Assembly: GCA_029378245.1 (NCBI GenBank)
Contig: JARKIF010000003.1
Location: forward strand, 1 to 64,000
Reading direction: 5' to 3'
DNA: 64,000 nt
DNA from: Roridomyces roridus
Taxonomy: Eukaryota > Basidiomycota > Agaricomycetes > Agaricales > Mycenaceae
How positions within the stretch are numbered: the stretch's first letter is position 1; each line of letters begins with the position of its first letter. Below the pieces are notes generated by a model. The model saw only the letters and a list, made by a program, of their open reading frames with translations, was not told where the DNA came from and ran no database searches. Below are positions 12,911-24,005 of the stretch, in pieces. The translations under genes were made by a program, and so were the position numbers.

Positions 12911-14002
12911 TTCAAATTCTGCACCGTCCGTTTGTCATACCTTCCGAACTGTACCATGATCTGAGAACTTCGACACACTCACTCCCGCCATTGTTCACGG
13001 GACTCTATTTGAGTAAATCTACGGACTACTGACCCCTCCCGCAATCGAATCCAGATGAAACTTTCATCGTTGCTGCCTTTGGAACTTGCATTATAGATTT
13101 AACCTGCACTTCTGTTGCACAATTCTCGGCTCGTCCATATGTTCACGTCCGCGCAACCTTGATACTCTTCTCTCTTTCTAGCTTCGACATCATCTGCCGC
13201 TGCACTTTTGAAGTTCTGCGCGTGTTCCCCAGGCTCTGAGTTTGAGGCGGCTTCTGGCGAAGTCTCGTGGCATTCGACCTGGTTGTATTCCCAGGATCCT
13301 TTTGTCCTCAACGTACCGCCGTCGACTGTACTCGGGAATCACCTCTGAAGCCCATCCTCTATTACCAGCACCGACACAACACCGCCAAATCCAAATAGTC
13401 ATCGGTCTCAATCGCAATTTCCCCCTTCCACTGTTTCGAATCTCCTGCTATTCGGGACTCCGCAAGATCACGCATTCTTGCTTTATACAACCGGGGCGTC
13501 GTTCGCAACAAACATAACGACGGCTTTCCCTTTACTAGGCAGGATCTGCCGTATCCCTGCATGCCATCGACACTCAGCTTCCCGCGTATCTGTCTCTGCT
13601 GATGGCAGCTCGCTTCTTGGTGTGTGGGTTCAGCTGCAGTCCGTGGACCTTCCTCGTCTGGGCCGCTCGTGTGGGTTCATTCTCGTTGCGCCCCACCGGC
13701 CTGCGACCCGGATCGACCGCACCCACACCTTACTGCTGCTTTCCACTTCAGTGCCACGAGGACGAAACCGTGAACAAGATCGGAATTGTGGAATCCACAC
13801 GCGTAATCACACACACTTTATACTGCTTCGTATGATTGTGCTCCCACAAAACAGTTACCCGTCGAGCGCTTGATAAAGGTTAACACGGGGGTACAACACG
13901 GCTGTTATATTCAAACCTCAACACACATGTGCCCAGATCCAACAGAGCATGATTTTACTTGACAAACACCGTAGTCTACTGGAATTCATCAAGTACTCCA
14001 AC

Positions 14003-14565
14003 TCAGATCCCAGTAATAGTGATCCCCGTCGAAATACTGCCAACGGTAATGACGCTCTTCCCGGTAGGGCCGGGACGCGCGAACGAGTCGTCCACGCGCA
14101 CAGAGTAAGTCGCGTCGGAGACGTAGAACCACACAGGGAGCTAATATAATCCCTGGCTGTCAGAAAATAATATTTTTGAAAGTAGACCACTTCACGCACC
14201 GTGGTTGTGAACGTGTCCAGCGGGGGCGAGGTCGATGCGTCGTAGGTGCGGCGCGCGAGCAAGATGGGGCCGCCGATGTTCGCGGTGGACACGCCGTCGA
14301 TGCAGTAATCGAGGAACGTGGGCGTGTCGCCGAGCTGGATAGCGCAGGTGAGGTTGGTGGTCACGGTGAAGCTCTGAGACAGCGATAAATCAAAAGTGCG
14401 GGTGGAATTGGAATATTTGGACTCTTTTACCTGGCCGGGCGAGAGAGTCGTCGGAGAAACGCTAATAAGTCCAAAGCGTGCGGCTTCAGGGCAAAATCCA
14501 GCTTGAGCAACGGCGGTGGTGATGAAGCCCGCGAGAGCAGTGAAGAAGAGAGTGTTGAAGCGCAT
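14003..14565 (-). CDS. Small secreted protein
   Basis: Three exons (14431-14565, 14200-14373, 14003-14140) give 148 aa in one frame, with GTAAAA...CAG and GTGCGT...TAG introns. A clear signal peptide opens the protein (MRFNTLFFTALAGFITTAVA, cleavage near QA-G). The mature part is a Ser/Thr/Val-rich beta-type domain with three cysteines and no recognised family. It ends with VGSISTGITITGI. Size, secretion and composition fit the broad class of fungal small secreted proteins. The function is unknown, and no lesion is visible. Confidence 0.75.
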
Positions 14566-14725
14566 GATCGTCTTTTGAATACTTGCACTTTGTCCAACCA
14601 ATTTATACCTTTGAAAAGCGGCTAGACAACCCCGTCGTAGAGAACCAAGAGAAGCTTTGGGACGGTCATGCCAGGGTCGTTCTAATTCGGCGTGATGTCC
14701 GATACAGTTTTCTATTTCCGACTGA

Positions 14726-16352
14726 CAGCTGGTTGCAAAATTCTGGGCGGAGTCGGCTGGGTATGGAAGGCCGGACAGTCAAGCTTGTCAATCAGACGTC
14801 GGCTCACGTTTTCGGTATCTGGACCCCGTACACTTCCAGACACTTCCTTTGCTCTCACTTCGGACTCATGTGACCGTCTCACAATCGCACGATTCACACC
14901 TGCCCCGTCGACCTTCCCTTCTGTGCAAGTGTTAGGGCATGTCTCGGCAATCACTCGGCGATCAGACCACGGCGCAGCCGCCGGCTTAGGGCTCAGTCAA
15001 GGGGTGAACAACGATGGCGCCGCGTCTCGGCAACTTGGTCATCAGTGCCGCTGTCATCGGAATCCGAACAGCCATCACGGCCTGATGTGGCTATCTCTTC
15101 TTGACCAGAACTCCCATCATCGTTCTCCTCGGCTTCCGAGTTCGACATCTCCTGGGTCTGGACACTCGGCGGCACCTTCCCATCAACATTGGCAACAAAT
15201 ACAATGAGCCGGATGGGCTGCTGTACCCATAACTGGCAGCAGCAACCGACACAGCGTGCACTATTGCCTTCCTCTCGGGGTTTCGAAATTTCCAGCGGCT
15301 TCAAGCTTTCTTCAACTCATTGCTGGGGAGCTCCTGCCAGGGTATAAGGTCTCTCAATGTCAATCCAACAAACATACTCCGAGCTTTCACTGCGGCTACT
15401 TGCTTGACTCACGAGACGATCGAGTATGCTCTGTGACCGTTGGAATCGTAGGGTTTTTGGCTAGCCGCTCAAGCTTCGTCTCCTCCGGATTGAGGCCTTT
15501 CGTGAGCCACTGGACCCGGATGTACCGTGCCACACCATCCCTGAAGATCTGCGCCAGATAGCCTTCAGTGATATCTGGCTGACGGAACTTGCATGTGCGT
15601 AATTCGTATCTTTTCCCCGCCGAGGTACTTGTCTTTCTTCGTTCTGTGGCGGACCAGGGCACCTGTAGTTTCATGCTCTTTTCATATCTATCTACCCACT
15701 CAGATGTGTCTCCAGCTGCCTACACGACCCGTCCCCGGGATTCTCGCCACGCTGGCCGTACGTTCAATAGGCTATAGCAGGCACTCCCCAGCGGCCAGAC
15801 CCCAGGTTCTCTCTCTTTGTTCTTGAATCCATGTTTCATTCAACAGGCAGATCATATCGAGTGTTCGGCACAAACACTCAAGAGTCCAGAGCCGATGTTG
15901 TCCGAGTTCTGCCTTCCCCATTCCTCTACGCGCTCACATTATATCCAGGTTTGTGAATCACTACCAAGTCATTGGGTAGTCTAACCCCTTTCTCGCGATC
16001 TTCGATGCTCACCAGCTTTCCGCGGTAGAGCTCTGGAGTCTGCTGGGTCCGGGGCGAAGGCTTCAACGTGTTTTGAATGAATTATTTCTTCATATAGCTT
16101 GATCCGAACGTCACTGTAAGCGGGAGGTTCCCGGGTCCCATTACCGAAAAGGTGAGCCGACGTCTGATTGACAAGCTTGACTGTCCGGCCTTCCATAGCT
16201 GGGGAACTGTGTTCGGTTCAAGTGCGGCGATTTACCGTTTATGGTAAAAGCCTGACGTCGAATGACGCTTTCTATTCAGTTGCTCCACTTACCCGCCCTT
16301 CGTCCGCACACACTCCCTGGCGAGACTCCGCCCAGAATTTTGCAACCAGCTG
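14726..16352. mobile_element. DNA transposon with about 100 bp terminal inverted repeats
   Basis: Positions 14726-14824 recur in inverse orientation at 16137-16352, nearly identical over the shared segments (GGAAGGCCGGACAGTCAAGC... and CAGCTGGTTGCAAAATTCTG). The right copy has about 120 extra bases (16200-16318) splitting the repeat, probably a later insertion. The ends are palindromic CAGCTG, so a target duplication cannot be separated from the element. The interior holds a minus-strand coding remnant. Confidence 0.65.
14993..15732 (-). pseudogene. Unidentified reading-frame remnant inside the inverted-repeat element
   Basis: An open stretch after a likely intron end at 15733 encodes a basic segment (RYELRTCKFRQPD, LAQIFRDGVARYIRVQW). 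A second stretch (14993-15304) ends in an acidic tail (SNSEAEENDDGSSG). The two are not in one frame without an extra splice, and no start is evident. Enclosure by inverted repeats suggests a transposon-encoded protein, but I cannot identify catalytic residues. Confidence 0.35.
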
Positions 16353-16443
16353 GAATAGGCTGGAGTCGGCAGAAGCTGCCTTTCAATTGCGCTTACTTGA
16401 TGGCGGCCAGGGTATCAATCGCGCTCTCACCGTTACCACGACC

Positions 16444-18597
16444 ATGCCAGGACCTCAGGCCCGTCGTTGCAGCTTCCTGGTCTTCGGACTCATACTTTTG
16501 ACGCCCCCAGCCCCCAGCTTCTCGTGGCACAAGGTGCGGCCACCTCTGCAACGTAGCTTTCGATGGCTCCTCCGCGCAGATCGTCCCTTCTGACGAGCTC
16601 GTTTGGCACGCGCACGAATGTTACTCCAGTGGCCATCAATGCGCGAGAATCAAAGTGGGCGCATCCATGCTGCCTTTCGTATTCTAGATCTCACCCCATG
16701 CTCGACAAAGTGCATCTGGACTACGCGAATCCGGATCCGAACGGGCCCTCTGCGGCGATTACTCTGAGACGAATTCCTTCTGTCGTCCCACATGAATCCG
16801 ACCAGTACCGCGGGCCTAAGTATACTTGGGTCGTTGGGCCGGAGTTTGAGCTGGTGGGTTTTGATCCGAGAGGTGCGTCCACCTCAGTCGCTCTTGTCAA
16901 ATTATTGAGCTAATATGCAAAGGGATTTCCCGCTCCACGCCCCGCTCTTCCTTTTTTGATAATCGCGCGGAGCAGAATACATTTTGGTCCAGCGCGGTGA
17001 CTTCAATGTCTGCCAACTTCTCTGACGACGCGCTACCGCGTATGTGGGTGCAAGGGATGCTTTTGGGTCGGTTGGCGGGTGACCGGGATGAAGGCAGTTT
17101 GCGATTCATGAATACCGACTATACGGCTCGCGATGTTTCGAATCGTGCAGGCTCATGGGCGAGAGATTCGAGAAGATACGGTATTGGGGGTTCTCTTATG
17201 GGAGCGTGTTAGGTGCGACGTTTGCTGCGATGTTTCCGGTGAGTGGATTCACAACTTTTTCGATGAGTTCCAGACCGAGGCCTTGACAGGAAAAGGTTGG
17301 TCGTCTGGTTATTGACGCAGTCATGGACGCGGAGGACTATTACGCTGGCGAGTCGCACTACAGCATGGTATCTCTCGGAACTGATGTATCATTAGGAGAG
17401 TTCTCTAACAACCTCATCGACACCGATAAAGTGCGGTCTGCCCTCCTCAGTGAGTGCGTCGCCGCCGGACCCACACGATGCCCCATCTACAGCCCTACGC
17501 CGGCGGACATCCAGACTACAGTGGACGACTTGCCGTAAACGCCCCATCCTTGTTGGCATCGTTGACTACAGCATGATTCGGAAGGTCATCTTCATGTCGT
17601 TCTACAGGCCGTACGCGTCATTTCCCATTCTGGCGGAAGCACTCGCAGATTTGAGGGTGGGGAATGCGACGGGGCTGTCAAGATGTTTGAAAAACCGCGG
17701 TTCAAATGCAGCTGCGAGGAGGACGAGTTTTTGTTTGAGAATGTCATTGACGGGGGCGTCGCTGTGCAGTGCAATGACGGGAAACGGCTCTCGCAGGAAT
17801 TCGATGATTTCCAGATGCATTATCGCAATCTGCGAACCAGGTCGAGCTGGGCGGATATGTGGATGCACGCACGGCAGGGCTGTATGTGGGTATATTCCCC
17901 TCCAATCTTTCGCCGAATTGATGAATGTGCGGCAGGACCTGGCCTGAATTCCCAAAGACCAACTTCCGAGGTGCCGTGCCTTTCTAGTATTGAGAACACC
18001 CAACTGCTCATCGCGCTACAGGACCCTTTGTGGCGAACACGAGTTTTCCGCTCCTCCTGGCTGGAAATACCATCGGTAAGCACACCAATTCTGGCTCACA
18101 ATTCAATATGATGTCTTAGCCTCCATGTGCAGACTCAGTCACCCCACTATGGGCGTACGTCTTGTCATCAACTCGAATCAGATACTAAAACCGAACAGGG
18201 CAAACAAAATGTCCAAGGGTTTTGCGGGTTCTGTTGTACTGACACAAGATTCAATCGGGGTACGCCATCTGCGTTCTTACATCCACACTCTCGCTCATTA
18301 TATATCATCCAGCACGGATCCCCCGCCGCTCCGTCTCTGTGCACGCAGAAACATATCCGCCGATACTTCCGCGAAGGCGTGCTCCCCAGAGACGGGACGG
18401 TGTGCTCGACCGATGAGGGGCCGTTCGATAGCTCATTCCTGGGAGGTGACGAAGGGGACGTGGTTTTTGATGTAGACCTCGGGCAGGAGGACCGGATCCT
18501 GTTGGAGGCGGTTCGTCGATTGGCGAAGGAGTGGGTGCGCTGTCCTCCAAATCTTCATTACATTCGCTTTTCCGGCGAAAGAATATTTTGCTGCTGA
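16444..18597 (+). pseudogene. TAP-like alpha/beta-hydrolase (peptidase S33 type), multiply frameshifted
   Basis: Family landmarks appear in order but in different frames: a signal-like N-terminus (16444), DELVWHAHECYSSG, HLDYANPDPNGPSAAI, VGFDPRG, NTDYTARD, the nucleophile elbow GFSYGSVLGATFA (17189-17227), MDAEDYYA, a Cys-rich segment, WPEFPKTNF, and the C-terminal cap KGFAGSVVLTQDSIG...LCTQKHIRRYFREG. Frame changes lie near 17136, 17167 (7 extra bases), 17536 and 17680. The usual glycine-rich oxyanion segment after YRGP is missing. Introns near the 3' end are still recognisable. Relatives are secreted aminopeptidases or esterases; this copy cannot make the full enzyme. Confidence 0.8.
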
Positions 18598-18946
18598 TGC
18601 CTGGTTCCTTGGGAAGCTGTATTCAAACAGCTTGTTGGTATGTCTTGTCCTCCCGGCGAACAAAATTCCCCACACAGAATCACCGCATAGGTACTGCTGA
18701 ACGCGCGGGCCATTGTTGTTGGCGGGCGTGATGATGAGACCAACACGCAAAGGGCGCGCGAGATTGAGGTGGCTGAAACCCAGTGTGTTAACGTCAGCGG
18801 GAGCACGTTGTCTGTGATTCAGGGACGCCGAGTTGGATGAAGAAAAATGTCGAGAAGTTTGTGAGGCTGATCGAGGACACGCCTTACGTATATTAAATAA
18901 AGCACCAAGTTGGGTTCAAAAACAAATCGAAATTCAAACTTGATCA

Positions 18947-20188
18947 TCAAAAGGCATTCACTGGAGGAGACGGCGCCGCAATCGACACACTCGACGCCCA
19001 CGGACTAGCATTCGGATAAAACCCTTCTTCCACCACAAAAGGCCAAGTGGAATCATCAAACCCAGGCAGTTGCCACCCATCGGGAATCCCATCCAACGTC
19101 GACCGCCACTGCCCATCCGTAACCCCATACACCCCGGCGGTGCAATTATTCCGCCCACCCGGAAGCATGTTGACCTCCATCACCATCAAAACACCAGCTA
19201 CACTGGTGGCTAGGTTGTTCGCGGTGACTGCGACCAGTATCTCCGTCGTGCCAGGTGCAAAGTTGACTGTGTAGTGTCCGGCCACTTTCCAGTTCGTGCC
19301 AGACCCGATCTCGAAGCCATTCACATACAAAGTGTATTCATTGTCGGCGGTGATGATAATGTCTGCGGAGCTGGGTTCACCGCCGGCAGGCGGGGTCCAG
19401 GTTCTCCTGAATACGCGGGTGCTTTTGGGGACGGTGCCCGTCGAGGAGAGGACATCGGTCCAAATCCACCACACATCGGCAAAGGAGAGCGTTGGCGTAT
19501 TGGCGGGGATTAGGGGAGTGACGTACGGGGTGCCGCTCTCATCATAGGTGGCGCGGACAGTGGAGGGCACCCAGGTGGTGTCGTCGAACGATTGCTCGGC
19601 GAACCCATCGGGGACAGCATTCCCGTTCGACAGCCAGCTGCTGTCAGAGACGAGAGTGTCGGTTGTGCCGTCAGAGTACGTGAGGAGAATCGTCGCCATA
19701 AACGCCCCGTTGGTGTTGGTGGACGAGGCGTTGACGGCGAACACGTTGAAACTCGGGTCAAGGTCCACGCAAAAGCGGCCGGCCCAAGCCTGGGTTACAG
19801 TGGAGCCGATAATTTCGCCGTTCACCCAGAAAGTGAGATGGTTGACCCCGGCGATGATAACCTCCGCTGCGATCAGAGATTTGCCAAGCGGAGGAGTGAA
19901 GTCTTTGCGGAAGGCGTGAGCTTGATTGGCGGCCGTGTTTGTAGTCCAAATCCATTTGGAGGATGCAAAACCGAGGGTAGCTTGGCGCCGACCAAGACTC
20001 GTAGAGTCGGTGGTGCGATCTGTTCTGTATGATAGGTGACTGCCCTCGGCGAATAGGATATCGAGAAACCCACCAGGAACCGAAATGCCCGCCACGAGAA
20101 CGGAGAAAAAGGTGCACAATAGCACTATAAGAACCATCAGATGTGCTGCCACCAGGAAGGCGGGATCTTTACGCTTGAAGGGATTCAT
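18947..20188 (-). CDS. Membrane-anchored protein with two tandem carbohydrate-binding-like modules
   Basis: A single-exon 413 aa protein. After a short basic N-terminus it has one hydrophobic segment (residues about 12-35), acting as signal anchor or signal peptide. Two homologous beta-sandwich modules follow (about 77-235 and 240-395). Each has the pattern WIWT...FRK/T-PP...A(D/E)I.I....FWVNGE/YVNGFEIG, then VDL/VNFAPG and a closing W...FDDSTW. This resembles the galactose-binding-like N-terminal domain of alpha-L-rhamnosidases, but no catalytic domain follows. A surface sugar-binding role is an inference. It is one of the few intact genes in this stretch. Confidence 0.82.
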   Translation of the reverse strand: MNPFKRKDPAFLVAAHLMVLIVLLCTFFSVLVAGISVPGGFLDILFAEGSHLSYRTDRTTDSTSLGRRQATLGFASSKWIWTTNTAANQAHAFRKDFTPPLGKSLIAAEVIIAGVNHLTFWVNGEIIGSTVTQAWAGRFCVDLDPSFNVFAVNASSTNTNGAFMATILLTYSDGTTDTLVSDSSWLSNGNAVPDGFAEQSFDDTTWVPSTVRATYDESGTPYVTPLIPANTPTLSFADVWWIWTDVLSSTGTVPKSTRVFRRTWTPPAGGEPSSADIIITADNEYTLYVNGFEIGSGTNWKVAGHYTVNFAPGTTEILVAVTANNLATSVAGVLMVMEVNMLPGGRNNCTAGVYGVTDGQWRSTLDGIPDGWQLPGFDDSTWPFVVEEGFYPNASPWASSVSIAAPSPPVNAF

Positions 20189-20243
20189 GGGAGTCGAGCT
20201 AGAGAGAGTAGTTGCCTGAAGATTTATCTACAAACTGGCTCGT

Positions 20244-20994
20244 TTATATCTTCGTATCGAGCATCCAGCAAGTCAAAGATCTACAGCGAGCGCCATGACA
20301 GCAGTCAGGAAGGAACGGCCGACGATACCAATTTGACGGAATGCTCGCAGACAGGAACCGGAGTGCTCGATTTGCCGGAGTCGAAGTAAGGATTTTGAAT
20401 AGAGTGTCATAAAATAAGATACCGAAGAACCAATGAGAGACGGTGACTTGTGCGTTCCGAACGACGGCACGTCGAGGCTGACGAGATTCAGGAATCAGAA
20501 GAGGCAGGAGAATCCAAGCAGCAGCCTTGGGGCCGTCCCGGCTTGTGAGCACGTTTCCGGCGTTTTGAATGTGATTGCGAGTCCGGGTAATGACGGGATA
20601 CATGGGATGGAGGCAAAGGACTGGCTTCCGCCATGTGTCGGGTTGAACTGTGTCTTTGGTGTATACAGTATCGTATTGCTACTGCGCCTGATCTGTTCGA
20701 GCTAGACCTCGAATTTCGGAGCAGCCGGGAGAAATAAGTACCGAAGAGAGCTAAAAGAACCCCGCACGCCAGCGGCCACTTGGCGGCCACGACTGGAACG
20801 GACTGAGATACAGAACCAAGCAACGAGGACGCTGGATGAAGACAGATGATGATCGAGCCAGCGATACAGAGCCTGGGGTGTTTTTGAGCAAAGAGACTGT
20901 AGAGTCCCGAGGGTAGGAGATGGAAGTTGGAAGCAAGAGCAGTCCCGATCACGGTGACGTTGCTATCACGTGCAATCGGATCAGCTTCCGACAT
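20244..20994 (-). CDS. Hypothetical membrane protein
   Basis: Two exons (20742-20994 and 20244-20653) join across a GTACTT...AAAG intron to give about 220 aa. Exon 1 has two or three hydrophobic segments (LCIAGSIIICLHPASSLLGS, then WPLACGVLLALFG). Exon 2 adds hydrophobic helices (AAWILLPLLIPES, HWFFGILFYDTLFKIL). The start MSEADPIARD at 20994 is chosen over an in-frame ATG at 21036 by composition only. I do not recognise the family. Confidence 0.5.
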
Positions 20995-21318
20995 CGCCTC
21001 TTGACCTTGACCACCATGCCAGTGGACGACACGCATTCCGATTCGAACCTGAAACGCCCAGATAATCTACGCCTGACCATCACCAGCCATCACCATGACC
21101 GGTCGGACCCATATATGAAGCGAGACATGATTCGGAGCCTGAGTCAGTGCTTGGGCCGGCGAAGCGCGATTGTGCGAGCCGCGGACGCTCGCTCACTAAA
21201 ACGGAATCGTACTTACGAATGACTAATAAGACTGAGTCATTCGTAAGTAGGGCAGCGTCAAAATCAGGTCAAAATCCAATGAAAATCCGACAATCTTCCA
21301 TCTTCCCTACCTCCTCCC

Positions 21319-22049
21319 ATGTCTACCGCCGAAAAAATCGTTCTCGTCACCGGCGCCAACAAAGGTAGTATCATCTCCATCGCTACGATCCATTCAGCTC
21401 AATGTATCAGGCATCGGCCTCGAAATCGCAAAACAACTCGCATCGCTCGAAGGGCATCACGTCCTCCTCGGCAGTCGCGACGCTGAGCAGGGAGTCAAGG
21501 CCTCCCTAACGTCAAACCTCTCACCATCGACGTCTCCTCCGACGCATCTACTTATCGCCTCTGCTGTCGAGACTGTCAAATCGAAATACGGGCGCCTCGA
21601 CATTCTCATCAACAATTCAGGCATCTTGCAAGACTTCGGCGGCGTCCCACCCACACGCGCGCTTTTCGAGGAGACGTTTGCAGTCAACGCGTTCGGGGCA
21701 GCACTCACAACTGAGGCGTTTATCCCGCTCCTCGAGCAGTCGCCCGCCGCACGCGTCGTATTCGTCTCATCCGACCTCGGGTCCCTCACCTTCCGGGCTA
21801 ACCCCGAGGGCAGGACGATGGTGTACCGCAGTAGCAAGGCTGCGATGAATATGATCGCGTTGGCGTATGCGGCACGGTTCACTGGGGAGCAGGGGTGGAA
21901 GGTTAATGTGCATAATCCGGGGTGCACCAAGACGGATTTGAATGACCATAGTGGGCTTGGGACGGTGGAGGACGGTGAGGCTTGCCCAGCTGGGTCCGGA
22001 CGGAGAAACTGGGACTTATTCGGAGAAGGAGGGTGCGATTCCGTGGTAG
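21319..22049 (+). pseudogene. Short-chain dehydrogenase/reductase with frame lesions
   Basis: An NAD(P)-dependent Rossmann-fold SDR. Exon 1 (21319-21364) and exon 2 (from 21411) join to give VTGANKGIGLEIAKQ, the classical TGxxxGIG cofactor motif. Then come ILINNSGI and the catalytic YRSSKAA (YxxxK). Two lesions are visible. Around 21500-21560 the frame departs from and returns to the family sequence (a compensated frameshift replacing about 15 residues). Near 21977 a small deletion shifts the frame, so the family C-terminus (GPDGETGTYSEKEGAIPW, stop at 22047-22049) is out of frame and translation would instead run to 22111. The core fold could survive; the substrate is unknown. Confidence 0.7.
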
Positions 22050-22125
22050 TGAGTTGGTTTTCATCCCATTTCCTCATGCGACTTTCGATTTTCTTAGGCA
22101 TGCATGTATAGCTGTATCGAACTGG

Positions 22126-23013
22126 TAGGGCTGGGCACCGTACCGTAACGGACCCGGCCGTAATTGATACGGCCGTATTGAGACACGGCCGTGACATTAC
22201 GGCCCGTAGAGTGTCAGCATCAATCACTCACGGTACGCTACGGTGCCGTATACGGCCGTATTTCCGTAACACGGCCGTAAATTGATGGCCAATCATTTCT
22301 CATGGGAGTCAGAACTCCTGGATGATTGTGAGCATTGGCATTGAATCTTATGATATGAAGTACCTCTCCCATGGTTAGCCATCCTTCTTCGGGCACAATA
22401 TGGGTGGGGAACATCCGCCGCCGTCGGCTTTGAAGGTTGATGGCGCGTTGATGGCTACCGTAAACATCGAGGATACCCGCGGCAGCCCCGCCTGCCTGCT
22501 CATCCAAAGGGGATGTTATTTCCGCAGTTGTACAAGTTCCCACCTCGCTTGGTGAGACAATTCTGACACAAATCACCCGCGATAACCAGCGATAACCCTG
22601 TTTAGACAAGATTGCCGCGCATTGCCGTATCCATAGCGGTGCAAGCACCGTTCCCCTACTCTGGGACGGATCATGACGCCGGCAGGAATTATCAGCCGGC
22701 GGCGGCTTGGCACGGGCCCCAGTGGGTGATTGCATTTTACATCAAGGACGGAGGAAAATGTGGGTCAGTGGTTGACATATGTGGGAAAAGGTGGACTGAA
22801 TTTTGCAGCCCATCAGTCATTCAGCCCCACAGAACCCTCCTCTTGACAGAGTAGGGGATTACGGCCGTAACGGCCGTATTTCCACGGGAAATACGGCACA
22901 CGGCCGTGTTGGACACGGGCCGTGGTAAGACCACTATCAGGGGCCACGGCACGGCACCGTGTCCGTATTACGGAGCCGTATTCCGTATGATACGGTTACG
23001 GTGCCCAGCCCTA
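22126..23013. mobile_element. hAT-type non-autonomous element (copy 1)
   Basis: Termini TAGGGCTGGGCACCG and CGGTGCCCAGCCCTA are perfect inverted repeats. They are flanked by an exact 8 bp target-site duplication CGAACTGG (22118-22125 and 23014-23021), the hAT superfamily hallmark. Subterminal ACGGCCGT motifs are densely repeated, as expected of transposase-binding sites. No transposase frame is present. It sits just downstream of the SDR gene and contains a second, younger insertion (22629-22858). Confidence 0.9.
22629..22858 (-). mobile_element. Helitron2/Helentron-like short element nested in the hAT copy
   Basis: Read on the minus strand, it begins TCCCCTACTCTGTCAAGAGG. It ends with the inverse CAGAGTAGGGGA followed by a hairpin CGGTGCTTGCACCG and CTATGGAT. 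The same arrangement occurs in the copy at 37248-37592. One inverted repeat is terminal and the other subterminal, followed by a 3' hairpin; this is the asymmetric layout reported for Helentron/Helitron2 elements. There is no clear target duplication and no coding capacity. Confidence 0.65.
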
Positions 23014-23021
23014 CGAACTGG

Positions 23022-24005
23022 CCGCTTATTGGATTTCCCTGCGTCGCTACTTTGCCTGACTACGGCGCCTCCATTCTAGCGTCACTCTCCGCGTATCAGC
23101 TTATCGAACTCACAGTGCGGGCAATTCGTCACCCAGCTGCAGGACGTGTGCACCTACGGAACATTTCGGGTTCCTCGAGATATTTTGGAAGAGCAGGCAT
23201 ATCCCCGTCCGATTCGGGGGTGAAGTCGGCCCATAATTTCTTTTATTCTTAGACATCTCACGCACGAACCAGTCCCCATTGGGTTTCTCGAAGGTTGTAT
23301 CCCTCTTGCACATTCATACTTGTCTCTGTTGGATTCCAGTCTCGACACTCTCGGCCTTGCTCTGGGCGTTGTCATCACCGGCCTCTATTTTCCAAGCTGG
23401 CATCTTTGGTACCGCCGTACCGGTCAACCGAACGGAGGCTCCGGGAACACAAAAGACTGGCGCTCAGTCGTTACTCTGGTTCAAAGTTAAGCTTTGATTG
23501 AGCTCGCGTTGGAGTTGAAACGTTGATGTCAGTCATCATCAAATTACGCTTCTCCCACACTTCCATCTCGAATTTCTCCTTGCCCAGGCGGCTATTCAAA
23601 GCCCCTTCTCAGGCCTCCGACTCTCGGTGGATCGATTGTACAGTCATCATCGGGGAATTGCTGCACCCCTGAGTCACTCTGACTGGAGGACCGCTGGCAC
23701 TCGGAATCTCTAGGCGCTTAAGTATTGCTCTCCGAATGCTTGGCCCTTCAGGTCTCCGCTGGCCATCGAGATCGCCCCTCAAACGGCACCCAACGAAATC
23801 AAAGTCCTTGCTGCTGGAATTCCATTCATTTACGTGTATCAATCTTCTATTTGCAAGGTTTCTTTTCTGATTGTGTTTATACATGGAAAGATGAATGCAG
23901 CTGTTAAGCTGAAGGCAATCCAGAGACGTTGCACCCAAAAAAATGTCCAATACATTCGTTGTAATAAAGAGTCGAGAATGTCCAACAGGTAATAAAAAAT
24001 CCACC
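23022..24005. other. Intergenic region, no gene supported
   Basis: A minus-strand open stretch at 23110-23313 (KPNGDWFVREMSKNKRNYGP...) looks protein-like but has no convincing start, splice partners or domain. The remainder to 24005 probably includes the 3' untranslated region of the neighbouring minus-strand gene. Confidence 0.3.

Larger units (their letters stand above)
10214..14002. other. Long gene-poor, pyrimidine-rich stretch
   Basis: I can support no gene in these 3.8 kb. A plus-strand frame at 10346-10625 (ERQLALLEFPTMERPEH...) looks protein-like but lacks a start and a domain. From 10980 onward the plus strand is strongly C/T-rich and contains imperfect tandem repeats (11290-11600) and a 23-base C run (12888-12910). 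Such strand bias could mark an untranslated transcript or an expanded satellite-like tract. Confidence 0.3.
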
